DNA of 64,000 nucleotides. Origin: Bathymodiolus brooksi. Lineage: Eukaryota; Mollusca; Bivalvia; Mytilida; Modiolidae. The DNA lies in the NCBI GenBank assembly GCA_963680875.1, contig OY804584.1, forward strand, positions 92,254,031 to 92,318,030, written 5' to 3'. Both the position numbers and the translations under genes were made by a program. Shown here piece by piece: positions 11,587-21,800 of this stretch (position 1 is the stretch's first letter; every line of letters starts with the position of its first letter). The notes under the pieces were generated by a model that was not told the DNA's origin, searched no databases, and saw nothing but the letters and a program-made list of their open reading frames with translations.

Positions 11587-12110
11587 ATGGAAGTAAGAGT
11601 CTTGAAGATGAAAAAAACCTGTTTTTTAAACCGTTTTAATTTATGTAAAAAGAGTGGAGATGACACTACTAATATTGAAACATATTTTCAAACAGTATTT
11701 GATATTTGCATAAGTGACAAATTTTTACACAAGGATCAAAGTTTTCAAGACACCTTGTGTGATAAACATTATAATATATTTAGTCATTCAGAAAAGAACT
11801 TTTTGATTGTGTAATTTGTGAAACTTCATCTGAAAGTCAAAAGGTTTATTTCAATTACAATTGAAAACCAGGACTTGTTTTTAAATATTTCAAGAATGAA
11901 TTAAATGTCTGTAAAGATTTTGGCTCGGAAGATAAATTATATTGTGGTACATATTGTTATAACAGTTGTAACACATTTTCTAGGTCAGAAAGTGGAGCTG
12001 AAGCAAGATCTCAAACTTTTGAATTTCTTTTAGATATTTTGAACCAGAACCAAGTTGTTGAGCAAGTTTTTACAGACATTTAGATCTGTATACACTTCAA
12101 CATGTTGTTG
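11587..12110 (+). pseudogene. Decayed Cys-containing ORF, copy 1
   Basis: A frame from 11,587 to 11,814 (75 codons) contains an LCDKHYNIFSHSEKN end. Reading then continues in another frame with DCVICETSSESQKVYF and, after a stop, CKDFGSEDKLYCGTYCYNS. The continuity of Cys-pair residues across a frameshift shows one ancestral protein with probable zinc-binding pairs. The family is not recognised. The same ORF with the same breaks is found at 28,493-29,020, with an N-terminal difference (copy 1 CFLNRFN, copy 2 CFVNRFH). It is a remnant and probably not translated as a functional protein. Confidence 0.4.
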
Positions 12111-12424
12111 AATTTGTTATTCAGGCTTCTTTTTTCTTTTTTTGTTAGATGAAAAGGTACTTATGTTGCCTGTTGTTTATGAAAAATATAATTCTCTTTT
12201 ATCTATGAATGTTAATGCTGAATTTTATAAATTTTCTTTTACAGAAAAGAATGTTTCAAAATTTGCCCATTTATTAACTTTTTTTCTAGTCATTGGATCA
12301 AATAAAATAGTTTTTTTTTAACTTCAATATTTAACAATATTAACCAATACTTGGTTATTTTGCCAACAGAAAACATATTCATTCTAGTCATTTTATTTAC
12401 TTAGTGAAATTTTGGAATTCTGGT

Positions 12425-12600
12425 TTGTCCTTTCATGTGAATGCAAATCGTTCTGTATGTGTCTTTTATGTGAATGCTAGTTATTCTGTATGTGTCTTTT
12501 ATGTGAATGCTAGTTATTCTGTATGTGTCTTTTATGTCACTGCTAGTCCTTTTGTGTGTGTCTTTTATGTGAATGCTAGTCATTTTGTTTGTGAATGTCA
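12425..12600 (+). repeat. 33-bp tandem repeat, copy 1
   Basis: About five units of 33 bp around TCTTTTATGTGAATGCTAGT. Because 33 is a multiple of three, both strands stay open (units VNASYSVCVFY on +). An identical block is at 29,326-29,500 in copy 2. Confidence 0.85.
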
Positions 12601-13159
12601 TGGGGAAAGAATAATTGCAACCTAAGTACCCATATTTGTAAATGCTGGTCATTTTGTGAATGTCATGGGGAAAGAATTATTACAACTTAGCAACCGTATA
12701 TGTTATAAAATCTAGTTTGTAGTTGTGTCAAACACATGAATATTCTAAATACATGTACATTGGTATTTACATTGTGAGATAAACATGAAACTTGGTAGCT
12801 TTCATTCAGATAATAAAATTTCCTAATTTTAAGAAACATATTTACTTACACTGAATTTTTTTTAATTTGCCTTGGATATAATATGAAGGGTTAAGATTTC
12901 TGAATACAATTTTTATGCCCCTTTTTGTCTCAAGGTTTCACTATTTTTTTTAGATTTTTAAAAATTTATTAATTTTTTTTACATGTTTATATATATTTTT
13001 TTTTAATATTTTCATATTTTTTCAACTCACTTAATATTTGCTCACATGCTTTTATTTTTTCCACACATCTGTTTCTTTCTATTCATCTTGTACCTGTTGT
13101 ATTGAAATTAACTTGAAATGATTAATTGTTGTATATGCCCCAACAAGTCTACTATCATA

Positions 13160-13407
13160 GGGACGGACCATTTAACTTCCAGGGGGGGTTGTAAGAAAAA
13201 ATTCTGATTCCCAATGTTGCTGAAAAAAATATTTTGATTTTGGTGGAGGAAAAAAAAAATTTCGTTCAGAGTTTTTGTCATATAACCTAATGTTAAATTA
13301 TGGGGAAAACAATATTCTAACTCGTGTTGTCCGAAAAAAAATTTCTGAACGAAACAACTAACCATACCCCTCCCCCCACCCCCCCTGAAAGTTAAATGGT
13401 CGGTCCC
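13160..13407. mobile_element. G/C-run inverted-repeat element a (copy 1)
   Basis: Short non-coding element. It starts GGGACGGACCATTTAACTT followed by a G run and ends with a C run, then AAGTTAAATGGTCGGTCCC. These are terminal inverted repeats of about 24 bp whose inner edges are poly-G and poly-C. The interior is A/T-homopolymer-rich with TCTGATT and CAATGTTGCTGAAAA blocks shared with the other copies. Flanking TA-rich bases suggest a short target duplication. No transposase is encoded. Confidence 0.8.
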
Positions 13408-13583
13408 TAGATGATTTCTTTTTATTCAAAGTGATGATAAATAGTAATTCCCCAGTCTAAATTACAAAATGCACAATGTCTAAAACAATATTGCAATAAA
13501 AATAATTCAATTAAACTGAAAAATACGGTGTTAATACAAGAAAATTAAAAAAAAAGACATAAAAATATATCCCCTTTTCCCAA

Positions 13584-14154
13584 ATGAAATATCCTCTTTC
13601 GGATGTGACATTCCTACTGAAACCAGAGCTGTGTTTTGTCAATGCAACTGACGAAAATATTATTCTGCAAAGTGGACAGGAAATTGCCACTGTTGAAGAG
13701 GCACAAGTCTTATGTGCTGAAACAGAATCAAAAGCTCCGAAACCTAGAGTTTCGAAAAAGACAAACTATACCAGAACATACAGCAGAGTTGTTTATGTTG
13801 TCCACCGATGGGCTGGATAAACACCAGAAGTCTGAAGTAAAACGGTTGTTGTCAGAATGCAGAGATGTTTTTGCTCAGGATGACTTAGATATAGGTAACT
13901 TCACGGAATTAGAGTATGCCTTCGATACAGATACTGCTAAACCCGTAAAACAGAGAATGCGAAGAACACCTGCATGTTTTGTAGATGAAGAAGAGGCACA
14001 CACCCAGAAGATGCTATATACCGGAGTTATTCAACCCTCCATCTCAGAATGGGCATCTGCTCCTGTATTAATCCGTAAACGAGACGGTGGAGTACGATGG
14101 TGCATTGACTACAGTGCTTTAAACTCAGTGACGGTTAAATATGCTTTTCCCTTG
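13584..14154 (+). pseudogene. Gypsy-A pol: protease-RT linker and RT N-terminal part (copy 1)
   Basis: Two overlapping frames (13,584-13,820 and from 13,636) represent one ancestral pol reading frame, with a frameshift near 13,740-13,790. The second frame has the RT entry motifs of Ty3/gypsy elements: a DVFAQDDLDIG segment, then the RRTP...EEEAH helix, the SEWASAPVLIRKRDGGVRWC strand and the DYSALNSVTV block with AFPLP. The frame is then cut by an inserted inverted-repeat element at 14,155. No gag, no recognisable protease active site and no LTR were found upstream, so the element is 5'-truncated or its 5' part was replaced by 11.6-13.5 kb. Confidence 0.85.
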
Positions 14155-14458
14155 CCATTTAACTTGAAGGGGAGGGGGGGGGGGTGGGGGGTTATGTTTT
14201 TTTTTTCTAAAAAAAACATTCTGATACCCAATGTTGCTGAAAAAAATATTCTGATTTTGGCGGAGGAAAAAAAAATAATCTGATTCAGAGTTTTTGTTAT
14301 TTAACCTAATGTTAAATTCTGGAAAAAAAAATTGCGCTTTGTGCGAGAAAAAAAAAATTCGAACTCTTGTGCTGTCCGAAAAAAATTTATGAACGAAACA
14401 AAAAGCCATATCACCCCCCCCCCCCCCCCCCACCCCTTCAAGTTAAATGGTCGATCCC
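14155..14458. mobile_element. G/C-run inverted-repeat element b (copy 1)
   Basis: Inserted inside the RT frame of Gypsy-A, between the codons for AFPLP and IEECLDTL. It begins CCATTTAACTTGAAGG with an interrupted run of about 20 G and ends with a run of 18 C followed by CACCCCTTCAAGTTAAATGG and TCGATCCC. The left end lacks the outermost GGGACCGA, so the junction is imperfect. The same insertion is at 31,071-31,353. Confidence 0.8.
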
Positions 14459-14843
14459 TTATTGAAGAATGTCTTGATACTTTGGCCGGAAACATCTGAT
14501 ATTCAAAACTTTATGCCAATAGTGCATATTGGGAGGTAGGAATAACACCAGAAGATAGAAAAAAGGCAGCGTTCACCACAAAGTTTGGACCTTTTGAGTG
14601 CGTCAAGATGAGTTTTGGGTTATGTATTGCCCCAGGGACGTGCACCAGGGTGATGAACTTGGTCCTACGTGGTTTAACGTGAAACACTTATAGATGACAT
14701 ATTAGTCCTAGGGAGTGATTTTCAGTCACATCTTACCAACTTAAGACATGTCTTTGAGCGCTTCAGAAAATATCAGCTGAAATTGAAACCTAGAAAATGT
14801 GTACTTTTCACAAAGTCAGTTGAGTTCTTAGGTCGTAAAGTAA
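14459..14843 (+). pseudogene. Gypsy-A pol: RT catalytic part (copy 1)
   Basis: Continuation of the RT domain after the inserted element, now spread over several frames. Visible blocks are ECLDTLAGN, SAYWEVGITPEDRKKAAFTT, FGPFECVKMSFG and, in a different frame, the catalytic loop IDDILVLGSD followed by a thumb region ending in EFLGRKV. A frameshift lies just before the catalytic Asp pair, near 14,682. A further inverted-repeat element cuts the frame at 14,844. This copy cannot make active reverse transcriptase. Confidence 0.8.
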
Positions 14844-15072
14844 GGGACCGACCATTTAACTTGAAAGGGGGGGGGGGGGTTATGGTTTTTTGTTTCGTTC
14901 ATAAATTTTTTTTTCGGACAATATCTTGTAGTTAGAATATTTTTTTTTTAATTTAACATTAGGTTAGATGACAAAAATTCTGAATTAGATTATTTTTTTT
15001 TCCTCCACCAAAATCAGAATATTTTTTTTAGAAAAAAACCATAATCCCCCTTCAAGTTAAATGGTCGTTCCC
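14844..15072. mobile_element. G/C-run inverted-repeat element c (copy 1)
   Basis: Starts GGGACCGACCATTTAACTTG with a run of G, ends CCCCCTTCAAGTTAAATGGT then CGTTCCC. It is inserted at the junction between the RT thumb and the connection/RNase H part of Gypsy-A. The same insertion is at 31,739-31,969. Confidence 0.85.
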
Positions 15073-15086
15073 CAAGCACAGATGGT

Positions 15087-15701
15087 TTGGAAATTGGGAA
15101 CCAATATCTAAGACTTGTTCAAGACAGTGCACACGACACGTGGAGAGGTTTTTTGGGGATTGCCAACTACCATCGCAGTTCTATCAAAGATTTTGCTAAA
15201 ATCTCAGGACCATTGTACGAAATAACTGGAAAGGCTAAATTACAGTGGAAACAACCTCAACGACAAGCGCTTGACAGGTTGAAGGTGCTGCTACTGTCAG
15301 CACCAGTCTTGGCTTTGCCAAATAAGAATGATTACTATATACTAGATACGGATGCGTCTGATAGAGTTATAGGGACTGAACTAATCCAAGTTCAGAATAG
15401 CGAAGAACGTGTTATCGCGTATGGTAGTTTCATCCTCACACCGGAACAACGTAGATATCGTACAACGCGAAAGGAGTTGTTGGCTATTATACGCTTTACT
15501 CGACAATTTAAACATTATTTGCTTGGTAGACAGTTCACAGTCAGGACTCACCAGAGTAGTCTCACGTGGTTATTGGGATTTACAGAACCCCAGGGACGAT
15601 TGGCACGCTGGATGGAGGAGCTCAGCCAATATGATATGGTGATAAAACACCGTCCGGGAAAAAACCAAGGGAAATGCAGATGGGTTATCTCGCATTGTTG
15701 A
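15087..15701 (+). pseudogene. Gypsy-A pol: RT connection and RNase H (copy 1)
   Basis: A 204-codon frame. It contains the RT thumb/connection block GFLGIANYHRSSIKDFAKIS and the RNase H domain: TDASD (first catalytic Asp), KELLAI (Glu), and the region RTHQSSLTWLL where family members normally have an Asp before His-Ser-Ser. Here that Asp is replaced, in both duplicated copies. The frame ends with HRPGKNQGKCRWV, where N-A-D-x-LSR is the usual ending, so a frameshift near 15,665 is likely; frame-shifted DGLSRIVEDEAA is visible at about 15,675-15,715. Inactive. Confidence 0.85.
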
Positions 15702-15715
15702 AGACGAGGCTGCTT

Positions 15716-16430
15716 GCTCTAACTATTTGTCTGGGGTAGAGTTAAAGACTTTGCCATGCAGAGGGTGCAAATATTGTCAAAGAGCTCATGAAGCATGGAC
15801 AAAATTTATACTGGACGTTGATGAGCCTGTACCTTTAACAAAGAGGAAAAGAGCCTATTGTCAACCGAGAGAACATGTTATTGATGTATCTACTGTTTGG
15901 AGGAGAGCTGCCCAAACTAGATAGTTCATCTCAAGATGAGAACCTTAAATCTGTGTTAGATGTGCAGGTGGATAGCGCTCAATCAATGATAGCAGTGACA
16001 TCAGAAGGAATTATCCAAAGTACAGCTATATCAGAAGACGATGGAATAGCCTTCCAAGGTTTCACCATGGATGATATTGGACTGGCACAGTGGGAGGACC
16101 CCGATCTTCGGTTGATTTTGAATTTTCTTAAAAATCCGATGGAACCGGAGGAAAGCAAATTATTTTGTCTTCGCCTGGTGCAAAGAGCTATTGGATAAAT
16201 AAGCAGATGTTTGTTCTTGACAAGCACGGAGTTCTCCGCAACATTCCAAAGAAAGAAGGAGCCCGCACGAGATTAGTAATCCCGGCGAAATTGAGGGAAA
16301 CAGTTATGGAACTCTGTCGCGGATTACGATCTCTGGCTATCAGGGTACAGAGAGAACTTTGTCTAAGGTTAAGGATAAATTCCATTGTTACAATATGTCA
16401 AGAGAGATACGAACCTTCGTATTGACACGT
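15716..16430 (+). pseudogene. Gypsy-A pol: linker and integrase zinc-binding region (copy 1)
   Basis: Reading continues over three frames (15,727-15,924; 15,875-16,198; 16,165-16,425). CRGCKYCQRAHEAW, an inter-domain CxxC segment, is visible early. Later LAQWEDPDLRLILNFL resembles the segment before the integrase N-terminal domain, and RTRLVIPAKLRETVM the first part of that domain. The final Cys pair appears out of frame as REVCSKHKKPNR near 16,430-16,462. Relative to copy 2 there is a 1-bp loss at about 16,160-16,165 that splits the frame here (copy 2 keeps 32,772-33,323 open). Confidence 0.75.
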
Positions 16431-16491
16431 GAGGTCTGTAGTAAACATAAGAAACCAAATAGAAATGATCGTTGACATATGACTCCGTATC

Positions 16492-17432
16492 ATGCTGGAG
16501 CTCCCGATGGAACGAGTACACCTAGACTTTATGGGACCATTGGCGAAAACAAAGAGAGGTAATGAGTATGTACTCATGATGGTAGATAAATTTACAAAGT
16601 GGACGGAATGTATTCCACTCCCATCACAGACAGCTGAGATCACTGCACAAGCTGCAATCAACGAATTGTTTGCACGGTTTGGATATCCCTTTCAGATCTT
16701 CACAGATCAGGGCCGACACTTTGAGAGGCCTTGCTTAAAGCTGTGTGTGATTTACTCAAAATACATAAGGCTCGTACAACGCCTTACAGACCGTCCGCTA
16801 ATGGTCAGGTGGAAAGACAAAATAAAAGCTTGATGACCGCAGTAAGATGTTTTGTAGATAGTTCCCAGGAAAATTGGGATGAATACTTGCCCCAACTGGC
16901 GGGAGCTATGCGTTCCTGTATCAACCGAAGTACTGGTTTCACACCAAATATGTTAATGTTGGGCCGCGAAACAAACCAGCCAGCTGATTTGATGTTTGGT
17001 GTGGGGAAGGAAAAAATTTACTCCGGCAGTGATGAATATGTAATGGGTTTAGAGAAGGCCATCAGGAACGCCCATGAGGTAGCTAGAAACACGCTCAACT
17101 CCACACAAAAGAAAATGAAACTGGACTGTGATGTGAAAATACTTGAGAAACAGTACCAGAAAGGCGATCTCGTATATGTTTTGGATACAGCAATTATTAA
17201 GGGAAAGTGTAAAAATCTTAGTCCGCCGTGGAAAGGACCCGGAGTTGTGTTGGACAGACTGACACCTTACATCTACAAGATTAAATTTCAGAGGGTCATT
17301 TTAACTGCCAATCATGACCGTCTCAAGGCGTGTAGGGACAGGAAAATACCTGTTTGGCTTCAGAAGTGTCAAGCTCAGCTGAATAGGGAAGAGAACGTAA
17401 TTCAACCTAAGGATGAAAAAGAAAGGAAGAAA
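16492..17432 (+). pseudogene. Gypsy-A integrase core and GPY/F region (copy 1)
   Basis: Two overlapping frames (16,492-16,833 and 16,731-17,447) with a frameshift near 16,731 together cover a retroviral-type integrase. The DDE catalytic residues are readable: VHLDFMGPL (first Asp), IFTDQGRHF (second Asp) and GQVERQNKSL (Glu). After the core comes a segment with GDLVYVLDT and LSPPWKGPGVVLDRLTPYIY, the GPY/F module that Ty3/gypsy integrases use before their C-terminal targeting domain. Only the frameshift inactivates the core in this copy; the three catalytic residues themselves are preserved. Confidence 0.9.
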
Positions 17433-17588
17433 TACTGTATTTGTTGAGGGCCTGATACAGGAGAGACAATGATTGAATGTGACCATTGTAAAGATTGGTT
17501 CCACCTGACATGCGTTGATTTGAGTCCGCAAGAACCTGAGGATTTAGACTTGCACAAATATCCCAGCTGTCAGTTAATTGAACATTAA
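17433..17588 (+). pseudogene. PHD finger at the C-terminus of Gypsy-A integrase (copy 1)
   Basis: The integrase frame reads KYCIC and meets a TGA at 17,445-17,447. Beyond it the same frame runs open to a TAA at 17,586-17,588 and shows DTGETMIECDHCKDWFHLTC, then VDLSPQ and KYPSCQ. This is the Cys4-His-Cys3 pattern of a PHD finger, of the MIECD-x-C-x-DWFH type known from KDM7-like and related histone H3 readers. Two lesions are visible: the TGA at the first zinc pair (one step from CGA), and Tyr instead of Cys in the final pair (YPSC). Both are in copy 2 as well. PHD in the position where chromoviruses carry a chromodomain suggests a chromatin-targeting role; this is inference. Confidence 0.85.
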
Positions 17589-17658
17589 GAACTCCATATA
17601 AATAAAAATGGAGGGGGTGGATGTAAAGCTTGTCACAGGGTCATTGATTGTTTGATTA

Positions 17659-17898
17659 ATGTTTTCTGTTCCTGTTTGTCATTGCAGAATGTCATCAGAT
17701 TCAGAGACGGACTCTGAGGAGAAGAGGTGTTGGTTAAAGGAGGGGGTGTTGGGACGAAGTGTAGCAGTGGAGCTCCAGAGGGAGGATCCCGCGCTGGTGG
17801 GAAGGATGGCGGAGGTGTTGTCTGTGAATACCTTGGCGATGGCCGGCGTGGGAAGAGGAGTGAGAAGAAGAGTCCAGCCTGTCGGTATAAATAAATAA
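17659..17898 (+). pseudogene. GC-rich ORF, N-terminal fragment (copy 1)
   Basis: GC-rich coding-like segment whose likely start is the ATG at 17,689, directly after a splice-acceptor-like TTTGTCATTGCAG. The protein begins MSSDSETDSEEKRCW and continues with a hydrophobic LGRSVAVEL segment. Copy 1 has one extra C at about 17,842, giving GVGRGVRRR; copy 2 reads AAWEEE and stops. Composition differs sharply from the AT-rich surroundings. A LINE starts directly downstream on the opposite strand, and similar GC-rich sequence resumes on its far side at 37,106, so I infer that this is the first half of one ORF interrupted by the LINE. The family is not recognised. Confidence 0.4.
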
Positions 17899-18751
17899 TA
17901 AATCAGTTTTATTTAAAGTCGAAACATGTACAACAAGCATAACACAAGCTCTAACGAGCTTTTAAATTCGACTATCCATTGAACAACACATACATGACAC
18001 ACCATGCATACAGCATACAACACATATAAAAAAGCACATGATAATTTAAAATCATAAAGCCATACATATCTACATATATACTTGATACTTGATACACAAA
18101 CATGCATACAACATACAGCACATATAAATAAATAAAACACATTATATTTTAAAAGCCATTTATATGCACATATACTTGATACACAAACATGCTGACACGA
18201 AAAGCAGTATAAAATCAAGCTAGAAATCAGAATGAAAGCTAAAGTAAAAACATCAACTAAAAAATATAAGGATGCTAACTAAAACATAATGAACTAAAAA
18301 TAAGCAAGAACGCAGCAGGCATAAAAAAAATCATTTACAAGCATACACTGCACGGGCATGAGCCACCAACTGGGCCCCATGTTTGTATAATTTTTCTGAA
18401 TTGATCGAAAGAGGACTCCTGGTGACAATGGATTGGTAGCTCATTCCAGATTTGTGCAGCATTGTATCTAAAAGATTTCATGCCGTACCTTGTGGTTCTT
18501 ACTCTAGGCACAGCTGAGGTATTTTTTTTACCTGAAATTATAAGACCGGGCTTTAATATCTATAAGATCATGTAAATATTGTGGACTCTTTCTATGTATT
18601 ATTTTAAAAGTTTCGATTGCAATTGTTCTTATTCGCCGAACCTTCAATGATGGTAATTTGAATTTTTGAAGTAAACTTCATAAGAATAATCATAGTCTTC
18701 ATAAATAAACCTTAATGCACGTTCTTGGATTTTTCCTATTTTAATTGAATT
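17885..18751 (-). mobile_element. LINE 3' end (copy 1), cut by duplication border
   Basis: Minus-strand non-LTR element. Its 3' end with a (TAAA)-like tail and AATAAAACTG signal is at the left (17,885-17,915). The C-terminal coding remnant, TTRYGMKSFRYNAAQIWNE, is at 18,430-18,500. Homology with copy 2 stops at 18,751, in the middle of the RT thumb, and the YqaJ gene's 5' region follows directly. Confidence 0.8.
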
Positions 18752-18842
18752 CATAATACCTTGCGCGCTGGCGAAGTTCCGGTACTAAGGTAAACATGGC
18801 GGTAAAAGAAGAAACTTCGTCAACTGGTACAAAATCATCAAA
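18752..18842 (+). promoter_or_regulatory. 5' leader of the YqaJ gene with overlapping upstream ORF
   Basis: A strong-context AAACATGGCGG lies at 18,792-18,802. Its frame encodes MAVKEETSSTGTKSSK and stops with TGA at 18,844-18,846, overlapping the next ATG (18,843) as ATGA. It could be a translation-limiting upstream ORF. Alternatively it is the true N-terminus and one base has been lost in the A run at 18,839-18,843. There is no TATA box I would defend. Confidence 0.5.
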
Positions 18843-21800
18843 ATGAGTTACAATACATTGGTAAACAATATCCCGATTACACCAAAGTCGTTAAAGGAAG
18901 TTAAATCTACTGGCTTGAAAGATCTTAAGGCTTTATGTAAAGATGCGGGCATAAACATTGGCGGTGTTGGAAGAGAGGCATTGGAAATTCTTCTATGTAT
19001 TGAGTTGGGAATACGGACTTCCGGGGTAGATGTAGGAGATGACTTTGGACGCAAAATTCCAAAATGTGTAGACCACATGCTCGATGACCAGCAGCTAAGC
19101 GAGTATGGATGTCTTACCCCATCATATTTGTTAAAGCAGGAGGGGTGGTCTAAGGACACCAGTCAGCTGCCAGACATTGATGTATCTTCCATCAAGAAAT
19201 ATTTAATAAATAGCAAGGCACAGGAATTTACAGTAACATCATTGAGACATTACAAATTGTCGAGAGCATATCAGCATCTTGATGCTAATCACATTTGTAA
19301 TGTTTCTTTTAATCAACTGAAACATAGTTCTACCATTTGTGCTATTAAGGCTTCATGCATACCTTCTCAGAGTGGTAATGAGGCCAAGATTAAGCATGTA
19401 CATGTTATTATGGACAAGCAAACTGGAGAACCATATGGTGGATTTTGTACATGTACAGTTGGGTTAGTAATAGTATATTGGAAGAAGCAGGTTTGCATAG
19501 AAAAAATCAAATATAAATTTAACAAATGTCGCCAGTCTACATGTATTTTACAGGTGGATACTCTCTCCCAAATGGCATAGCATCAGAATACCTAAATTGC
19601 ATTAAAGACCCAACAATATTCTAGATTGCCAAATTAGGAAAGCAATCTGAACTTTTATGCTGCTTATTAAGCAAAGATAGCCTTAAAATGTGTTAAGGAG
19701 TCTTTTTGGTGGTTAAAATATTGGGTATATTGAGGTTGCAAAGCAGGAACAGGCATACATCTATGACTGAAATACATTAACATAAACGATCACTAAATCA
19801 ATGACTCTGCGGTCTCCTACGAAGTGGACCTCATCATCATTTCATTTAAAATTAACTTGTTCTCGGCATGATATGGCTGAAAAATTGATGGGTTGGCTTT
19901 AAACAACCATCACTCACACAAATGTTGTATGGAGTTTTCCTGTGATAAGTATGACAAGTTATTTTCAAGTTTGTGAAGTATCTACTTCCTGCTTGACAAA
20001 ACCACATTTCCCATTTTTCATGAGCTCTCGGTCTGCATCAACCAGAATTATTTTATATTTGATATCAAGCTTTACTTGTACTGTATATTGTATAAGTGAT
20101 TATCTGGTCTGTTGAGTACATACTTCCTGTTTGTTGAGACTATATGTAGGAGTATATTATTATTAATATTACAATTACATCACTGGCCAACCCTTGTTAT
20201 TGATTTAAAATTCAGATTAGGAGAGGCCTGCTCACATATAGGAGCATTGTTGTTCCTGATAGCAGAACAGGTAGCCTCAGGGAAGAATCTACCAGATGAT
20301 TTATCTGCAACTGATCAGTTATGTGCTTGGAAAGATCCAAAGAGTAAGTGTAATTCATCATTTTTTACTTTTCTTGAATTTTAGGCACAGAAAAAAAAAG
20401 GTATTATATAATCGTGTAAATATACTCAACAAAAAAAAGTTAAGGATCATGAATAGTTTTGTCTATTATATTTACACTGAAGTATTATGTCTTCCAAAAG
20501 CTAATAAAGCTATACTCTAAGGAACAGGTATAAGCTAATAAAGCTATACTCTAAGGAACAGGTATAAGCTAATAATGCTATACTCTAGGGAACAGGTATA
20601 AGCTAATAAAGCTATACTCTAGGGAACAGGTATAAGCTAATAATGCTATACTCTAGGGAACAGGTATAAAATAATAATGCTATTCTCTAGGGAACAGGTA
20701 TAAGCTAATAAAGCTATACTCTAGGGAACAGGTATAAGCTAATAAAGCTATACTCTAAGGAACAGGTATAAGCTAATAAAGCTATACTCTAGGGAACAGG
20801 TATAAGCTAATAAAGCTATACTCTAGGGAACAGGTATAAGCTAATAATGCTATTCTCTAGGGAACAGGCATAAGCTAATAAAGCTATACTCTAAAGAACA
20901 GGTATAAGCTAATAAAGCTATACTCTAGGGAACAGGTATAAGCTAATAAAGCTATACTCTAGGGAACAGGTATAAGCTAATAAAGCTATACTCTAGGGAA
21001 CAGGTATAAGCTAATAAAGCTATACTCTAGGGAACATGTATAAGCTAATAATGCTATTCTCTAGGGAACAGGTATAAACTAATAATGATATTCTCTAGGG
21101 AACAGGTATAAGCTAATAAAGCTATACTCTAGGGAACAGGTATAAGCTAATTAAAGCTATACTCTAGGGAACAGGTATAAGCAACATTTTCCTTGAGGAT
21201 TATTAATTCTTCAAAAATGTCAATAGTGTTGATTTTCCTGCTAATTTCTGAAATTTGAGTTTTCATCCCAAAAATGGATCTAGTAAAAATGATAAAACAA
21301 ACACAAAACAACAAATAGCATAACCAAACTTCCCAAATTGAAAATGTGACTAATGATAATTTTTTTTCAACATCATCTGAATCTACTATAATTTTATATT
21401 GTGGTACTCAAATGAAATGTCAATTTTAGTGTTTTCTGTAGTCAATATCAAGTTTTTGGTTAAGAAATGAGATTTTGAAGAACTCAAAATCTGAACTTTT
21501 TGAAAATGAGATAATGATTAAAAATTAATCACATGTGCACACAGAATCCCTGTAAAGTATATAACAATACTTTTGAAAATTTTGTCCACACCATCTAATG
21601 AAAATATAATAACATTACTTTCATTGGACATGATATCCTTTATAACTTTATAGAGTATATGAATTTAAAGAATATACATAAAATATATGTACTAGTTGAG
21701 TGGAGATAAATTTTTGTACATTTTTCACAAATAGAGGCTTGATACCCTTAGTTTGATTGTATGATTATAAATATTCTGAAAATATAACTTTAAATGCAGT

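Larger units (their letters stand above)
11582..18751 (+). repeat. 7.2-kb segmental duplication, copy 1
   Basis: Nearly identical to 28,488-35,648 in direct orientation. Shared sequence starts at CTATAATGGAAG in both and ends at TTAATTGAATT in both; the offset drifts from 16,906 to 16,897 because of small indels, many in G, A or T runs. Both copies hold the same three inserted inverted-repeat elements and the same pol defects, so those changes came before the duplication. At the right end copy 1 breaks inside a LINE that continues in copy 2, so copy 2 retains the original right flank. Confidence 0.95.

Noticed and set aside
12401..12652. Coding gene from the 33-bp repeat
   Set aside because: Both strands are open because the unit is a multiple of three, and no other domain or exon is present.
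17588..17898. Envelope-like third ORF of Gypsy-A
   Set aside because: No signal peptide, membrane segment or cleavage site; composition differs from the pol gene, and an insertion of another element explains it better.
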